From assembly GCA_964410945.1 (NCBI GenBank), contig CAYPJE010000030.1:1-38564 (forward strand): DNA of 38,564 nucleotides, written 5' to 3'. The notes beneath the pieces were generated by a model. The model saw nothing but the letters and a program-made list of their open reading frames with translations. It was not told the DNA's origin and did not search any database. Every line of letters begins with the position of its first letter. Position 1 is the first letter of the stretch. The position numbers were made by a program, and so were the translations under genes. The DNA is from CAYPJE01 sp964410945. Lineage in GTDB: Bacteria; Fidelibacterota; Marinisomatia; Marinisomatales; TCS56. Positions 22,689-31,493 of this stretch are shown one piece after another.

Positions 22689-24008
22689 ATGAAAAGAATT
22701 ACAGTAATTGGGACAGGATATGTCGGTTTGGTGAGTGGAGCGGGATTATCCGACTTTGGACACCAGGTAATCTGTTGTGATGTTGACCGGCAGAAAATCG
22801 ATCTGTTGCGTCAGGGAGAAATTCCGATTTATGAACCCGGGCTAGCGGAAGTTGTTGCCCGGAATGTTAATGCCGGCCGATTGAGTTTTTCTACTGATCT
22901 GGATCAGGCCATTATCGATGCTGATGTAATTTTTATTGCAGTCGGAACTCCCCAGGGGGTAGATGGTGCGGCAGATTTATCGGCAGTGATGGCGGTTAGC
23001 CGGCAGATTGCTGAAAATCTTGACAGTTACAAAGTCATTTGTACGAAAAGCACGGTTCCGATCGGTACCGGCCCAAAGATTATTGAAATAATAAGCCAAA
23101 ATGGAAAACAGGACAATTTGTTTGACTACGTGTCCAATCCGGAATTTTTACGCGAAGGAGCCGCTGTAAAAGATTTTTTGTGGCCCGACCGGGTAGTGAT
23201 CGGGTCTGAATCAGAGAAAGCCTTCGAGATAATGCGCGATGTCTACCGGCCACTGTATCTGAATGAGACACCCATTGTGCATACCAGCGTGGCAACCGCT
23301 GAAACAATTAAATATTCCAGTAACGCTTTTCTGGCATTGAAGATCAGTTATATTAACGAAATCGCCAACCTTTGCGAAGCTATTGATGCCGATGTTCATC
23401 AAGTGGCGAAAACAATGGGGCTTGACGGACGGATAAGTTCAAAATTCCTGCATCCCGGTCCAGGATTTGGTGGATCATGCTTTCCAAAAGATACGAATGC
23501 CCTGGTATCGATGGCTGATCAGGCGGGAGTGGAAATCAGCACTATTAAGGCCGCCATAGCAGCCAACGATAACCAGAAAAAGCGTATGGTCAATAAGTTG
23601 AAGCACTTATTAGGAAATGAGCTGAAGGGTAAAAAGATTGCCGTATTTGGTCTCAGTTTTAAGCCCCAAACCGACGATATCCGTGATTCGGCAGCCATCG
23701 TGATGCTGGATGAATTGCTGGATGAACAGGCTCAGGTATTTGCCTATGATCCAATTGCTCATGAGAATATGAAACGGAAGTTTCCAGCAGTTCGTTATTG
23801 TCAATCATGGGTTGAAGCCGCTGACGAGGCTGATGCAGTGGTGATAATGACTGAATGGAATGAGTTCAGAGGATTGGATCTGGTACAACTGAAGGCGCTG
23901 ATGAAGACTCCGGTGATTCTGGATACTAGGAATATTCTACCGATCGGTAAATTATCAGATCTTGGATATAAATATGACACAGTGGGACGGAAATCGAATG
24001 CACGCTGA
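22689..24008 (+). CDS. ugd: UDP-glucose 6-dehydrogenase
   Basis: A 439-residue NAD-dependent enzyme oxidising UDP-glucose to UDP-glucuronate, a precursor of acidic surface polysaccharide. The N-terminal Rossmann motif is VIGTGYVGLVSGAGLSDFGH. The catalytic Cys is C264 in PGFGGSCFPKDTNAL. The C-terminal UDP-binding domain has VFGLSFKPQTDDIRDSAA. The UDP-ManNAc dehydrogenase WecC belongs to the same superfamily; the FGGSCFPKD motif and length fit UDP-glucose dehydrogenase better. It opens the polysaccharide locus; codon use is still that of the host. It overlaps rfbB by 11 bases. Confidence 0.92.
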   Translation: MKRITVIGTGYVGLVSGAGLSDFGHQVICCDVDRQKIDLLRQGEIPIYEPGLAEVVARNVNAGRLSFSTDLDQAIIDADVIFIAVGTPQGVDGAADLSAVMAVSRQIAENLDSYKVICTKSTVPIGTGPKIIEIISQNGKQDNLFDYVSNPEFLREGAAVKDFLWPDRVVIGSESEKAFEIMRDVYRPLYLNETPIVHTSVATAETIKYSSNAFLALKISYINEIANLCEAIDADVHQVAKTMGLDGRISSKFLHPGPGFGGSCFPKDTNALVSMADQAGVEISTIKAAIAANDNQKKRMVNKLKHLLGNELKGKKIAVFGLSFKPQTDDIRDSAAIVMLDELLDEQAQVFAYDPIAHENMKRKFPAVRYCQSWVEAADEADAVVIMTEWNEFRGLDLVQLKALMKTPVILDTRNILPIGKLSDLGYKYDTVGRKSNAR

Positions 24009-25017
24009 AAATGCTACTTATCTGGTAACCGGAGGAGCCGGGTTTATCGGTTCGAATTTTATTCATTATTTATATGATAACGGATTAGCCGGGACGATTG
24101 TTAATCTGGATAAGCTGACCTATGCCGGTAACCTGGCGAACCTGAAGAAATACGATGGATATGAGAATTATCATTTTATTCAGGGTGATATCTGTGACAA
24201 GCGCATTGTCGATTATGTATTTTCAAAATTCAAACCTGATTATGTGATTAATTTTGCTGCCGAGAGCCATGTGGACCGTTCAATTGGTGCCCCTGACGAT
24301 TTCATCAAGACCGACATATTCGGGGCATTTACGCTGCTCGAGGCCGCCCGGAAGTATCAACCGAAGCGGTTTATTCAAATCAGTACGGATGAGGTCTACG
24401 GAAGCATCGATGATGGCAGCTTCCGGGAAACTGATCAGTTGATGCCCACCAATCCCTACTCGGCCAGCAAGGCTGGCGCCGATCGACTTGCATATTCCTA
24501 TTATACAACCTATGAGTTACCCGTAATCATCACCCGGGCCAGTAACAATTTTGGTCCCTATCAGTTCCCGGAGAAATTGGTCCCGCTGTTTGTGACCAAT
24601 GCTCTGGAGGATGAATTCCTGCCGCTGTACGGTGACGGAAAGAATATCCGGGATTGGTTATATGTAACCGATCATTGTGCTGCGATTCAGTTCATTATTG
24701 AGAATGGTAACTTGGGTGAAGTATATAATATTGGTGGCGGTAACGAGCGGATGAATATCGAGATTACATCAGAAATTCTGCGGGTGCTCGATAAGCCTGA
24801 TACCCTCATAAAACCCGTCAAAGATCGTCCTGGGCATGACCGGCGCTACTCGCTTGATGGTGGCAAACTGGAACAATTGGGCTGGAAACCGGATACAAAA
24901 TTCAGTATGGCGATGGAGGATACAATCCACTGGTATGCTGATAATGAGGAATGGTGGCAGCCATTGAAATCAGGTGAGTATAAGAAATTCTACCAGAAAC
25001 AATATAAACTGGGGTAG
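23998..25017 (+). CDS. rfbB: dTDP-glucose 4,6-dehydratase
   Basis: A 339-residue extended SDR. ATG 23998 is chosen because MHAENATYLVTGGAGFIGSNF places the GxxGxxG motif at its usual N-terminal position; a longer start at 23962 would lie further inside ugd. Catalytic residues: T130-D131-E132 (STDEVYG) and Y154/K158 (NPYSASKAGAD). SNNFGPYQFPEKL is typical of RfbB. The product, dTDP-4-keto-6-deoxyglucose, leads to rhamnose, fucosamine or viosamine-type sugars. rfbA, rfbC and rfbD are absent, so the later steps are elsewhere or the sugar differs. About 20 residues shorter than the E. coli enzyme. Confidence 0.9.
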   Translation: MHAENATYLVTGGAGFIGSNFIHYLYDNGLAGTIVNLDKLTYAGNLANLKKYDGYENYHFIQGDICDKRIVDYVFSKFKPDYVINFAAESHVDRSIGAPDDFIKTDIFGAFTLLEAARKYQPKRFIQISTDEVYGSIDDGSFRETDQLMPTNPYSASKAGADRLAYSYYTTYELPVIITRASNNFGPYQFPEKLVPLFVTNALEDEFLPLYGDGKNIRDWLYVTDHCAAIQFIIENGNLGEVYNIGGGNERMNIEITSEILRVLDKPDTLIKPVKDRPGHDRRYSLDGGKLEQLGWKPDTKFSMAMEDTIHWYADNEEWWQPLKSGEYKKFYQKQYKLG

Positions 25018-25022
25018 GAATA

Positions 25023-26246
25023 GTGGATCGACTACATAATTTATCACGTATTAAATCGGGTATTCTGTTTATTCTGATACTGATCGCACCAATCGTTGTT
25101 TTTAGTCAGCAGTACGGGCAGTATCAGTATGGGGACAAAGAGGAGAAAAGTACTGATATTTTCTATACCGTTGGCGAGGATGAGGTGATATTCGCCCAGG
25201 AAGATGTTATTGATCCAGAAACTTATATTCTTGGTCCCGGTGACAAACTGGTATTGAATATATTGACAGTTGAGAATATCAATATGACCTTATTGGTCAA
25301 TCCGACCGGTGAAATATTAATTCCGGCTGTTGGGGTATTCAATGTTGCCGGGAAATCACTGTCTACCGCTGTCAGAGAGGTTGAGCAATTCATATTAAGG
25401 GAAGCATTTCCTAATGCCAAGATCAATCTCTCCTTATTGGCCTTGCGGAATTTTAATATTCAGGTTATCGGTGCCGTTCATGAGCCTGGTTTCTTTACGG
25501 TCTCTCCAATTACGCGTCTGCATGATATAATTTCCTTCGCCGACGGATTTCATCAATTCGCCCGCGAATATGAAATTTTAATTGAACATCAGGATGGATC
25601 ATCGGAATCGATCGATTTCTTCCAGTACTGGATATCTGGGGACCTGAAGAATAATCCCACTTTTTTAGAAGGTGATATAATAACGGTTCCTTTTGGGAAT
25701 ATTGAAACCGAGGGAATTGCCATCCGCGGTTCGGTTGATAACCGGGGCTATGATATTATTAAAACCGGGGAAACATTACTGGACTACCTGCAGCGACAGA
25801 CTCAGTTCAAATCCAATGCCGATCTGGACAATGTGATTGTAACCAGAGATAACGGCAGGGGACAGGAATTCATCACTGTTACACCAACTCAATTTGATGA
25901 TTTCCAACTGGAGGCCGGCGATATTGTTGACATCTTGAGTGAACGTGGTGTAATGGTAAACGGTTTTGTCCAGGCACCGGGTGGATACACTTACAATTCG
26001 GGATTTACCGTGGCCGATTATATCAGCATGGCCGGTGGAAATACTATTGAAGGCGATCCGGATAAAGCGACTGTAAGACATGCCGATGGCAGCACAGAAA
26101 AAGGCCAGACTGTACCGGTCCGGCGCGGTGATGTGATCATAGTCCCACGGACAATGAATAATGTATTGTTCGGGGAGTTGAGTATTCTACAGATCGCCGC
26201 ATCGGTCACTACCATTGTTTTAACTTACATAGCAGCAACCAAGTAA
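25023..26246 (+). CDS. Wza-like polysaccharide export protein with SLBB domains
   Basis: A 407-residue protein. The GTG at 25023 follows TAGGAA. The N-terminus has a signal peptide (IKSGILFILILIAPIVVFSQ) without a lipobox, unlike E. coli Wza. Residues about 66-145 form the Poly_export domain (YILGPGDKLVLNI, NPTGEILIPAVG). Three SLBB domains follow: about 149-215 (NIQVIGAVHEPGFF), 230-300 (AIRGSVDNRGYD) and 308-385 (VMVNGFVQAPGGYTYNSG). A short hydrophobic segment (LQIAASVTTIVLTYIA) ends it, possibly a membrane anchor. The protein would form the periplasm/outer-membrane conduit for the polymer. It precedes the Wzz-like gene by 4 bases, the usual pairing of export channel and length regulator. 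Confidence 0.9.
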   Translation: MDRLHNLSRIKSGILFILILIAPIVVFSQQYGQYQYGDKEEKSTDIFYTVGEDEVIFAQEDVIDPETYILGPGDKLVLNILTVENINMTLLVNPTGEILIPAVGVFNVAGKSLSTAVREVEQFILREAFPNAKINLSLLALRNFNIQVIGAVHEPGFFTVSPITRLHDIISFADGFHQFAREYEILIEHQDGSSESIDFFQYWISGDLKNNPTFLEGDIITVPFGNIETEGIAIRGSVDNRGYDIIKTGETLLDYLQRQTQFKSNADLDNVIVTRDNGRGQEFITVTPTQFDDFQLEAGDIVDILSERGVMVNGFVQAPGGYTYNSGFTVADYISMAGGNTIEGDPDKATVRHADGSTEKGQTVPVRRGDVIIVPRTMNNVLFGELSILQIAASVTTIVLTYIAATK

Positions 26247-26250
26247 ATTT

Positions 26251-27606
26251 ATGAAACTGACACCACACGAAGAAAAAGTACTGGAATTGATTCAGAAGTA
26301 CCCTGAAATCGTCGATGACCCGGCCCGCCGGGAGCAGGTAGCTCAGGAAAACGGTCTGACGGAAAAAACCTTACGCAACCGGATTGGGGATTTGAAGAAG
26401 TATGGGGTAATCGGAACCAAGCTCGATCCATCTGTAAATGTTGGTGCTACTAACGATGAGATTGATTTATCTATATTAATATCTACAGTTTGGAAGTGGA
26501 AAAAATTAATAATTACCTTTACTGGAATAATATCTATATTGGCAGCTATGATATCATTATTAATGCCAAAATCATTTATTGCATCGTCAGTGATAATGCC
26601 CCCTACATCGAATTCAGAATTGAGTATGTTAAATGCACTTTCAAATACAACATATGGAGGATTGTTAGGCCAAACTATAGATGAGACTAATATTTTCATG
26701 GCTATTTTGAATAGCCGTACAATTAAAGAGGGTATAATTGATGAGTATAATCTTATTGAAATATATGATGTTGATAATATTGAGGAAGCATTAATTACCT
26801 TAAGCGAGTATAGTAGCATTGAAATTGAAGAAATGGGAACGATAAGAATTTCTGTTACTGCAAAAACAAACTGGTTTCCTAATAAGGATGAGGCCAATGA
26901 AGCCCGCTTATTATCAGCAAATATTACTGACAGTTATGTTGAGTTATTGGATATAACTAATAAACGATTAAAAACTGAACATGCTGCCCTACAACGGGGT
27001 TTTATTGAAAAGAGATATTATCAGAATCTTGATGATCTTGAAAATTCAGAAGAATTGTTCAAGAAATTCCAGGAAAAGAATAATATAGTATCAATTGTTG
27101 ATCAAACAACAGAAGCGATACAAACTACATCAGATATTCAACGTAGAATCTCTAGTAATAATGTACGCCTACATGTACTAAAGAACATGGTCAATGCAGA
27201 TAATCCAGAAATTGACCAGTTGCAGAATGAGAATAATGAACTATTAAAGCAGTTAATGCAATTGTACACTGGTAGTTCAATAGAGAGTACAGGTACCGAG
27301 CATTTAATACCGGCGTTTACTAAAATTCCTGAATTAGGTATTGAATTTATTCGATTGCAAAGAAATGTAGAAATTCAGAACCAACTCTTTATATTTTTAA
27401 CAAAACAGTATGAGGAAGCCAAGATTAATGAAGCAAAGGATACTCCAACGTTACAGATCCTTGATCCCGCTGTTATTCCTATAAAAAGGAGCGCACCTAA
27501 AAGAACAATAATAGTATTGATAAGTTTTGCTTTAGCAGTATTTATGTCTATTGCCTTGGTTGTTGTTATCGATAATTATAAAATAACCCCCTATTCGTAT
27601 AAGTGA
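26251..27606 (+). CDS. Wzz-like chain-length determinant with N-terminal helix-turn-helix-like domain
   Basis: A 451-residue protein. Residues about 70-451 are a standard Wzz/PCP protein: first membrane helix about 85-105, the proline-rich MPKSFIASSVIMPP, a long helical/coiled periplasmic part, and a second membrane helix about 425-446 (IIVLISFALAVFMSIALVVVI split by no break). The unusual part is residues 1-56: LTPHEEKVLELIQKYP then ENGLTEKTLRNRIGDLKKYGVIG, which reads as a winged or LuxR/sigma-like helix-turn-helix and would face the cytosol. Bases change abruptly around codons 60-75: the HTH part is GC-moderate like the host, the Wzz part AT-rich. No kinase or phosphatase (Wzc/Wzb) is nearby. 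The HTH assignment is by eye; the Wzz part is firm. Confidence 0.8.
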   Translation: MKLTPHEEKVLELIQKYPEIVDDPARREQVAQENGLTEKTLRNRIGDLKKYGVIGTKLDPSVNVGATNDEIDLSILISTVWKWKKLIITFTGIISILAAMISLLMPKSFIASSVIMPPTSNSELSMLNALSNTTYGGLLGQTIDETNIFMAILNSRTIKEGIIDEYNLIEIYDVDNIEEALITLSEYSSIEIEEMGTIRISVTAKTNWFPNKDEANEARLLSANITDSYVELLDITNKRLKTEHAALQRGFIEKRYYQNLDDLENSEELFKKFQEKNNIVSIVDQTTEAIQTTSDIQRRISSNNVRLHVLKNMVNADNPEIDQLQNENNELLKQLMQLYTGSSIESTGTEHLIPAFTKIPELGIEFIRLQRNVEIQNQLFIFLTKQYEEAKINEAKDTPTLQILDPAVIPIKRSAPKRTIIVLISFALAVFMSIALVVVIDNYKITPYSYK

Positions 27607-27621
27607 TGATGAGAAATACTG

Positions 27622-28752
27622 ATGATTGCTGAGAGACATTACCCATATATTATTATTGCGGTGGGTACACGACCAGAGGTAATTAAAATGGCTCCTCTAT
27701 TTCATTGTTTAAGCAATAACTCCTATCATATAGAGTTACTATTAACTGGCCAGCACGGAAGTATGGTTGAACAGAGTCTTGATATTTTTGGATTGAATCC
27801 GAGTTACAAACTTAATGTGCTCACTCAAAACCAGTCTCTAGATAGGTTGACATCAAAAATATTAAATGGCTCTTCAAATATTTTTAGCGAACAATCGCCA
27901 GATATGGTTTTAGTCCATGGTGATACCACTACAACACTAGCTTGTAGCATGGCTGCATTTTACAACAATATTCCAGTTGGGCACGTTGAAGCTGGATTAA
28001 GAACAAATGATAAAAAAGCACCATTTCCAGAGGAAATTAATAGAAGATTAACAGATCAAATAGCAGATCTACACTTTGCTCCAACTGAAAATAATTATTT
28101 GACTTTGATTAAGGAAAATATTCCAGCAGATAATATATCGATTACTGGGAATACCGTTATTGATGCGTTATTTTGGATCAGAAATAAAGTCCAAACTTTA
28201 TCTGATAGTGACGTGATTGATTTTGATTATAAGAATTCAAAATATATTCTGGTAACAGCTCATCGACGAGAAAATCATGGGAAAGGTATTGTGAATATAT
28301 GTAGAGCCCTGAAACTGATTGCCCAGAGTAATCCGAACGTATCTATTGTGTATCCGGTTCATTTAAATCCCAATATTGATAAAGTTGTGAGAAAAGAATT
28401 AGGTGGTATTGATAATATATATCTTATTCAGCCGATGAATTATGAAGATTTTGTATCATTAATGAAGTACTCATGGATTATCCTCACGGATTCAGGAGGA
28501 ATACAAGAAGAGGCACCTGCATTCAATATACCAGTTCTGGTAATGCGTGACAAAACTGAAAGACAAGAAGCTGTTAAAGCTGGAACAATTAAGCTTGTTG
28601 GTACTACAACTGAAAACATTGTGAGAAACTGCGAAGCATTGATGAATAACAATATAGAATATACTAAAATGGCAAATTCAATAAATCCATATGGAGATGG
28701 ATCAGCCTCTAGAAAAATAATGGATAAACTAAACACATTTTTTAATCTGTAG
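27622..28752 (+). CDS. wecB: UDP-N-acetylglucosamine 2-epimerase (non-hydrolysing)
   Basis: A 376-residue enzyme interconverting UDP-GlcNAc and UDP-ManNAc. Signatures: AVGTRPEVIKMAPL at the N-terminus, HGDTTTTLA, GHVEAGLRT, PEEINRRLTDQIADLHFAPT, TAHRRENHGKG and LTDSGGIQEEAPAF. Length is normal. UDP-ManNAc is usually oxidised by WecC or modified further; neither enzyme is in this locus, apart from the Ugd-family dehydrogenase at 22689. It starts 15 bases after wzz and uses the AT-rich codon set of the cassette. Confidence 0.95.
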   Translation: MIAERHYPYIIIAVGTRPEVIKMAPLFHCLSNNSYHIELLLTGQHGSMVEQSLDIFGLNPSYKLNVLTQNQSLDRLTSKILNGSSNIFSEQSPDMVLVHGDTTTTLACSMAAFYNNIPVGHVEAGLRTNDKKAPFPEEINRRLTDQIADLHFAPTENNYLTLIKENIPADNISITGNTVIDALFWIRNKVQTLSDSDVIDFDYKNSKYILVTAHRRENHGKGIVNICRALKLIAQSNPNVSIVYPVHLNPNIDKVVRKELGGIDNIYLIQPMNYEDFVSLMKYSWIILTDSGGIQEEAPAFNIPVLVMRDKTERQEAVKAGTIKLVGTTTENIVRNCEALMNNNIEYTKMANSINPYGDGSASRKIMDKLNTFFNL

Positions 28753-28772
28753 GTTAAACCCTTTTTTCAGAT

Positions 28773-30239
28773 TTGGCTGAGAATAGTAATCAAATCAAAT
28801 TTATAATAGGTGCTAAATGGAATAGTGTTTCTACTTTATATCGGCAACTTTGGATTGCTTTTGTTATGATGATTCTTGCTCGAATCCTGGGGCCAGAGGA
28901 TTTTGGACTTATTGGGATGACAATGGTCCTAGTTCAGTTTTTTAATATATTTATTAGTTTAGGATTCGAGGCAAGTATTGTTCAAGCTGAATCAATATCT
29001 CAAATACAATTATCGACGTTGTTATGGATAAATATAATTGCTGGTATAATATTTACGTTAATTGGATTATTGTTTTCTCCTTATGTAGCATTATTCTACT
29101 CAAGACCCGAGTTAGAGCACGTATTCTCCTTACTTGCGATTATATTGGTATTCAATAGTTTTGGGCTAGTTCAAAGAGCATTATTATTACGTGAATTACA
29201 CTTTACCTTATTAGCCAAAATAGAAATACTATCAGCAACGATAGCTGGTTTATGTGCAATTCTTTTTGCGGTCGGTGGATTTGGGTATTGGAGTCTAGTC
29301 ATTCAGCAGATTTCATTATCTGCTCTTAGTGTTATTGGATATTGGGTATATTCTAAATGGCGACCATCATTAACATTTGATTGGTATCAAATTGTTCATA
29401 TGTTTAAGTACAGTGTCAATGTATTCTACTTCAACATATTAAATTTTTTCACTCATAATATTGATGTCGTATTTATTGGAAGATTGGTTGGAAGTGAACA
29501 GTTGGGTTTATACTTAATGGCACATAATATTATATATAGACCGATTCAACAAATTTTGCTTGTTTTAAGAAAGTCATTATTTCCGATAGTATCAAGATTA
29601 CAGGATGACTTAGTTGACTTTAGGCGTATCTATACTGATGCCATAAGAAGTCTGTTTATTATCGTATCACCCTTATTATTAATAATTGTGTATCCTTTTT
29701 ATGCTGGAGTACCGATTATTTTAGGGGTGGAATGGGTTCCTATATTTCCATTTATTTTAATATTATGCATTTCAAGTATGTTAGTTTTAATTGGCTCGCC
29801 AGTGGGAGTAATATTTTTAGCCACTGGTAAACCGGAGTATCAATGGAAATTATCTCTGTCTATGGTTCTTCCCATCTCGTTAATTGGGATGGTTATTGGA
29901 TATTTGATTTTCAACTCTGCACTGGGAATAGTATTTGTACATAATATTTTTAAAGTCATCTTAATAGTACCAGGTATATATATTGCTTTCCGACTGATAT
30001 CATTAAACCTAGGTGAATTCCTCTTGCCTTTTAAAAATGTGATGCCAGGTATTATTATATTAATAATAATTAACGCAGTTAGTTACTTATTTGAACAGTA
30101 TTTAGATCAACCTATTATAATTACAATTATACATTGCACTATCAGTATTGTGGTTTATATATATATTATACTTCCTCATATTCCTGCAGGAGTAATGAAT
30201 AACTTATTATCCGGGTTGGGAATCCGCAAACATAAGTAA
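28773..30239 (+). CDS. Wzx-type lipid-linked oligosaccharide flippase
   Basis: A 488-residue MOP-superfamily membrane protein with about 12-14 transmembrane helices over its whole length. The N-terminal motif LARILGPEDFGLIGM and the following amphipathic helices are typical of the polysaccharide-biosynthesis transporters. It would turn the undecaprenyl-linked repeat unit to the periplasmic face. The proposed TTG start at 28773 has no good ribosome site, and the first ATG in frame lies much further in (MMILARIL, inside helix 1). The TTG is therefore accepted on protein alignment grounds. With Wzz and a Wzy-like protein it defines a Wzx/Wzy pathway. Confidence 0.85.
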   Translation: MAENSNQIKFIIGAKWNSVSTLYRQLWIAFVMMILARILGPEDFGLIGMTMVLVQFFNIFISLGFEASIVQAESISQIQLSTLLWINIIAGIIFTLIGLLFSPYVALFYSRPELEHVFSLLAIILVFNSFGLVQRALLLRELHFTLLAKIEILSATIAGLCAILFAVGGFGYWSLVIQQISLSALSVIGYWVYSKWRPSLTFDWYQIVHMFKYSVNVFYFNILNFFTHNIDVVFIGRLVGSEQLGLYLMAHNIIYRPIQQILLVLRKSLFPIVSRLQDDLVDFRRIYTDAIRSLFIIVSPLLLIIVYPFYAGVPIILGVEWVPIFPFILILCISSMLVLIGSPVGVIFLATGKPEYQWKLSLSMVLPISLIGMVIGYLIFNSALGIVFVHNIFKVILIVPGIYIAFRLISLNLGEFLLPFKNVMPGIIILIIINAVSYLFEQYLDQPIIITIIHCTISIVVYIYIILPHIPAGVMNNLLSGLGIRKHK

Positions 30240-30259
30240 ATTGAATTTATTAAATCAGA

Positions 30260-31489
30260 ATGGAAATACCTATTAAGAGAATGAAGATTGGATTGATTGG
30301 TTTAGCTCTTCCTCCAATAATGGGAGGGGTGGAGACTTATAACTGGGAGCTGGCCCGTCATTTAAGAAAACGCGGTCATGAAGTTTATCTATTTGGTATA
30401 AAAAATTATAAAGGTGAAATTAATCCTGAATACGAGTATGTGGATGGTATTCATATATATAGGGTTTCAAAGGCAATTAATATATTAAATTATCGATTTT
30501 GGGAATTTGCACAAGTTCAAATAGCAAGCAAAATAATAAAACTACACAAGGAAGGGGCATTTGACTTATTACATGCACAAGCTGTATTCCCACCAGGGTT
30601 AGCAGCCTATTTAGCATCCAAGATTGTTAATATTCCCTATTTAATTACATCTCATGGCATTGAAATCATGTTGTGGAGTAAAAACCGTATTTATCAGAAA
30701 TGGCGAAAATTAATTATTAAAATCATATTTAGGAAGGCTTCCAGAATAATAGCAGTAAGTAATGAATTGAGGGATCTGAGTATTGACAATGGTGCTAATC
30801 CAAATAATGTAGTATCTTATTCAAATGCCACCGACTTTGAGAGCTTTTACCCTGAGATAGATGGTAATAGCCTGCGTGAAGAACTTGGTTTTAAACCGAA
30901 TGAAATAGTGATTTTGAGTTTGAGACGTTTGGTACCTAAAAATGGTGTCCAATACCTTGTTGATATTGCCAAAATCGTATTACAGAATAATATTAATATT
31001 CGTTTTCTAATCTGTGGTGACGGACCTTTGTTCGAGTCTATGACAAAACGTGTAATAGATCTAAACCTTGAAAACATGTTCAAAATGGTAGGTAGCATAC
31101 CTAACAGTAAAATTCCAAAGTACATAGCAGCTTCAAATATTGCTGTTTTTCCTTCTTTAGCAGAAGCTACCAGCATCGCATGTCTTGAGTGTATGGCTCA
31201 AGGCAAACCTGTAATTACCAGTAATGTGGGTGGATTACCAGAAATAGTAGAACATGGAAAGAATGGATTACTTGTTGATTTTATTAGAACCAATTCGTCG
31301 TTTATAGATTATGGTTTGTCATTTGATATTATTAATAATTTTGCTCAACAAATTTTATTTCTTTCGGAAAACACAGAGTTACAAAATGAATTTGGAGTAT
31401 ACGCTTCAAAGTATGTTCGTGAGAATCATACATGGGATAAGTATATGGATAAAATCACAGTACTGTACAATATAGTCCTTGAACATTAG
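30260..31489 (+). CDS. Glycosyltransferase family 4 (GT-B)
   Basis: A 409-residue retaining GT4-type enzyme. The N-terminal acceptor domain has LPPIMGGVETYNWELARHL (a GGxE motif), then LITSHGIE. The C-terminal donor domain has ILSLRRLVPKNGVQYL, CGDGPLFESM and FPSLAEATSIACLECMAQG, with the EX7E pair spanning EATSIACLE. Then follows PVITSNVGGLPEIVEHGKNG. The sugar donor cannot be read from the sequence. ATG 30281 (MKIGLIG) is an alternative start, seven residues shorter and preceded by AAGAGA; both are plausible. It overlaps or abuts the next gene by a few bases. Confidence 0.9.
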   Translation: MEIPIKRMKIGLIGLALPPIMGGVETYNWELARHLRKRGHEVYLFGIKNYKGEINPEYEYVDGIHIYRVSKAINILNYRFWEFAQVQIASKIIKLHKEGAFDLLHAQAVFPPGLAAYLASKIVNIPYLITSHGIEIMLWSKNRIYQKWRKLIIKIIFRKASRIIAVSNELRDLSIDNGANPNNVVSYSNATDFESFYPEIDGNSLREELGFKPNEIVILSLRRLVPKNGVQYLVDIAKIVLQNNINIRFLICGDGPLFESMTKRVIDLNLENMFKMVGSIPNSKIPKYIAASNIAVFPSLAEATSIACLECMAQGKPVITSNVGGLPEIVEHGKNGLLVDFIRTNSSFIDYGLSFDIINNFAQQILFLSENTELQNEFGVYASKYVRENHTWDKYMDKITVLYNIVLEH

Positions 31490-31493
31490 AAAA

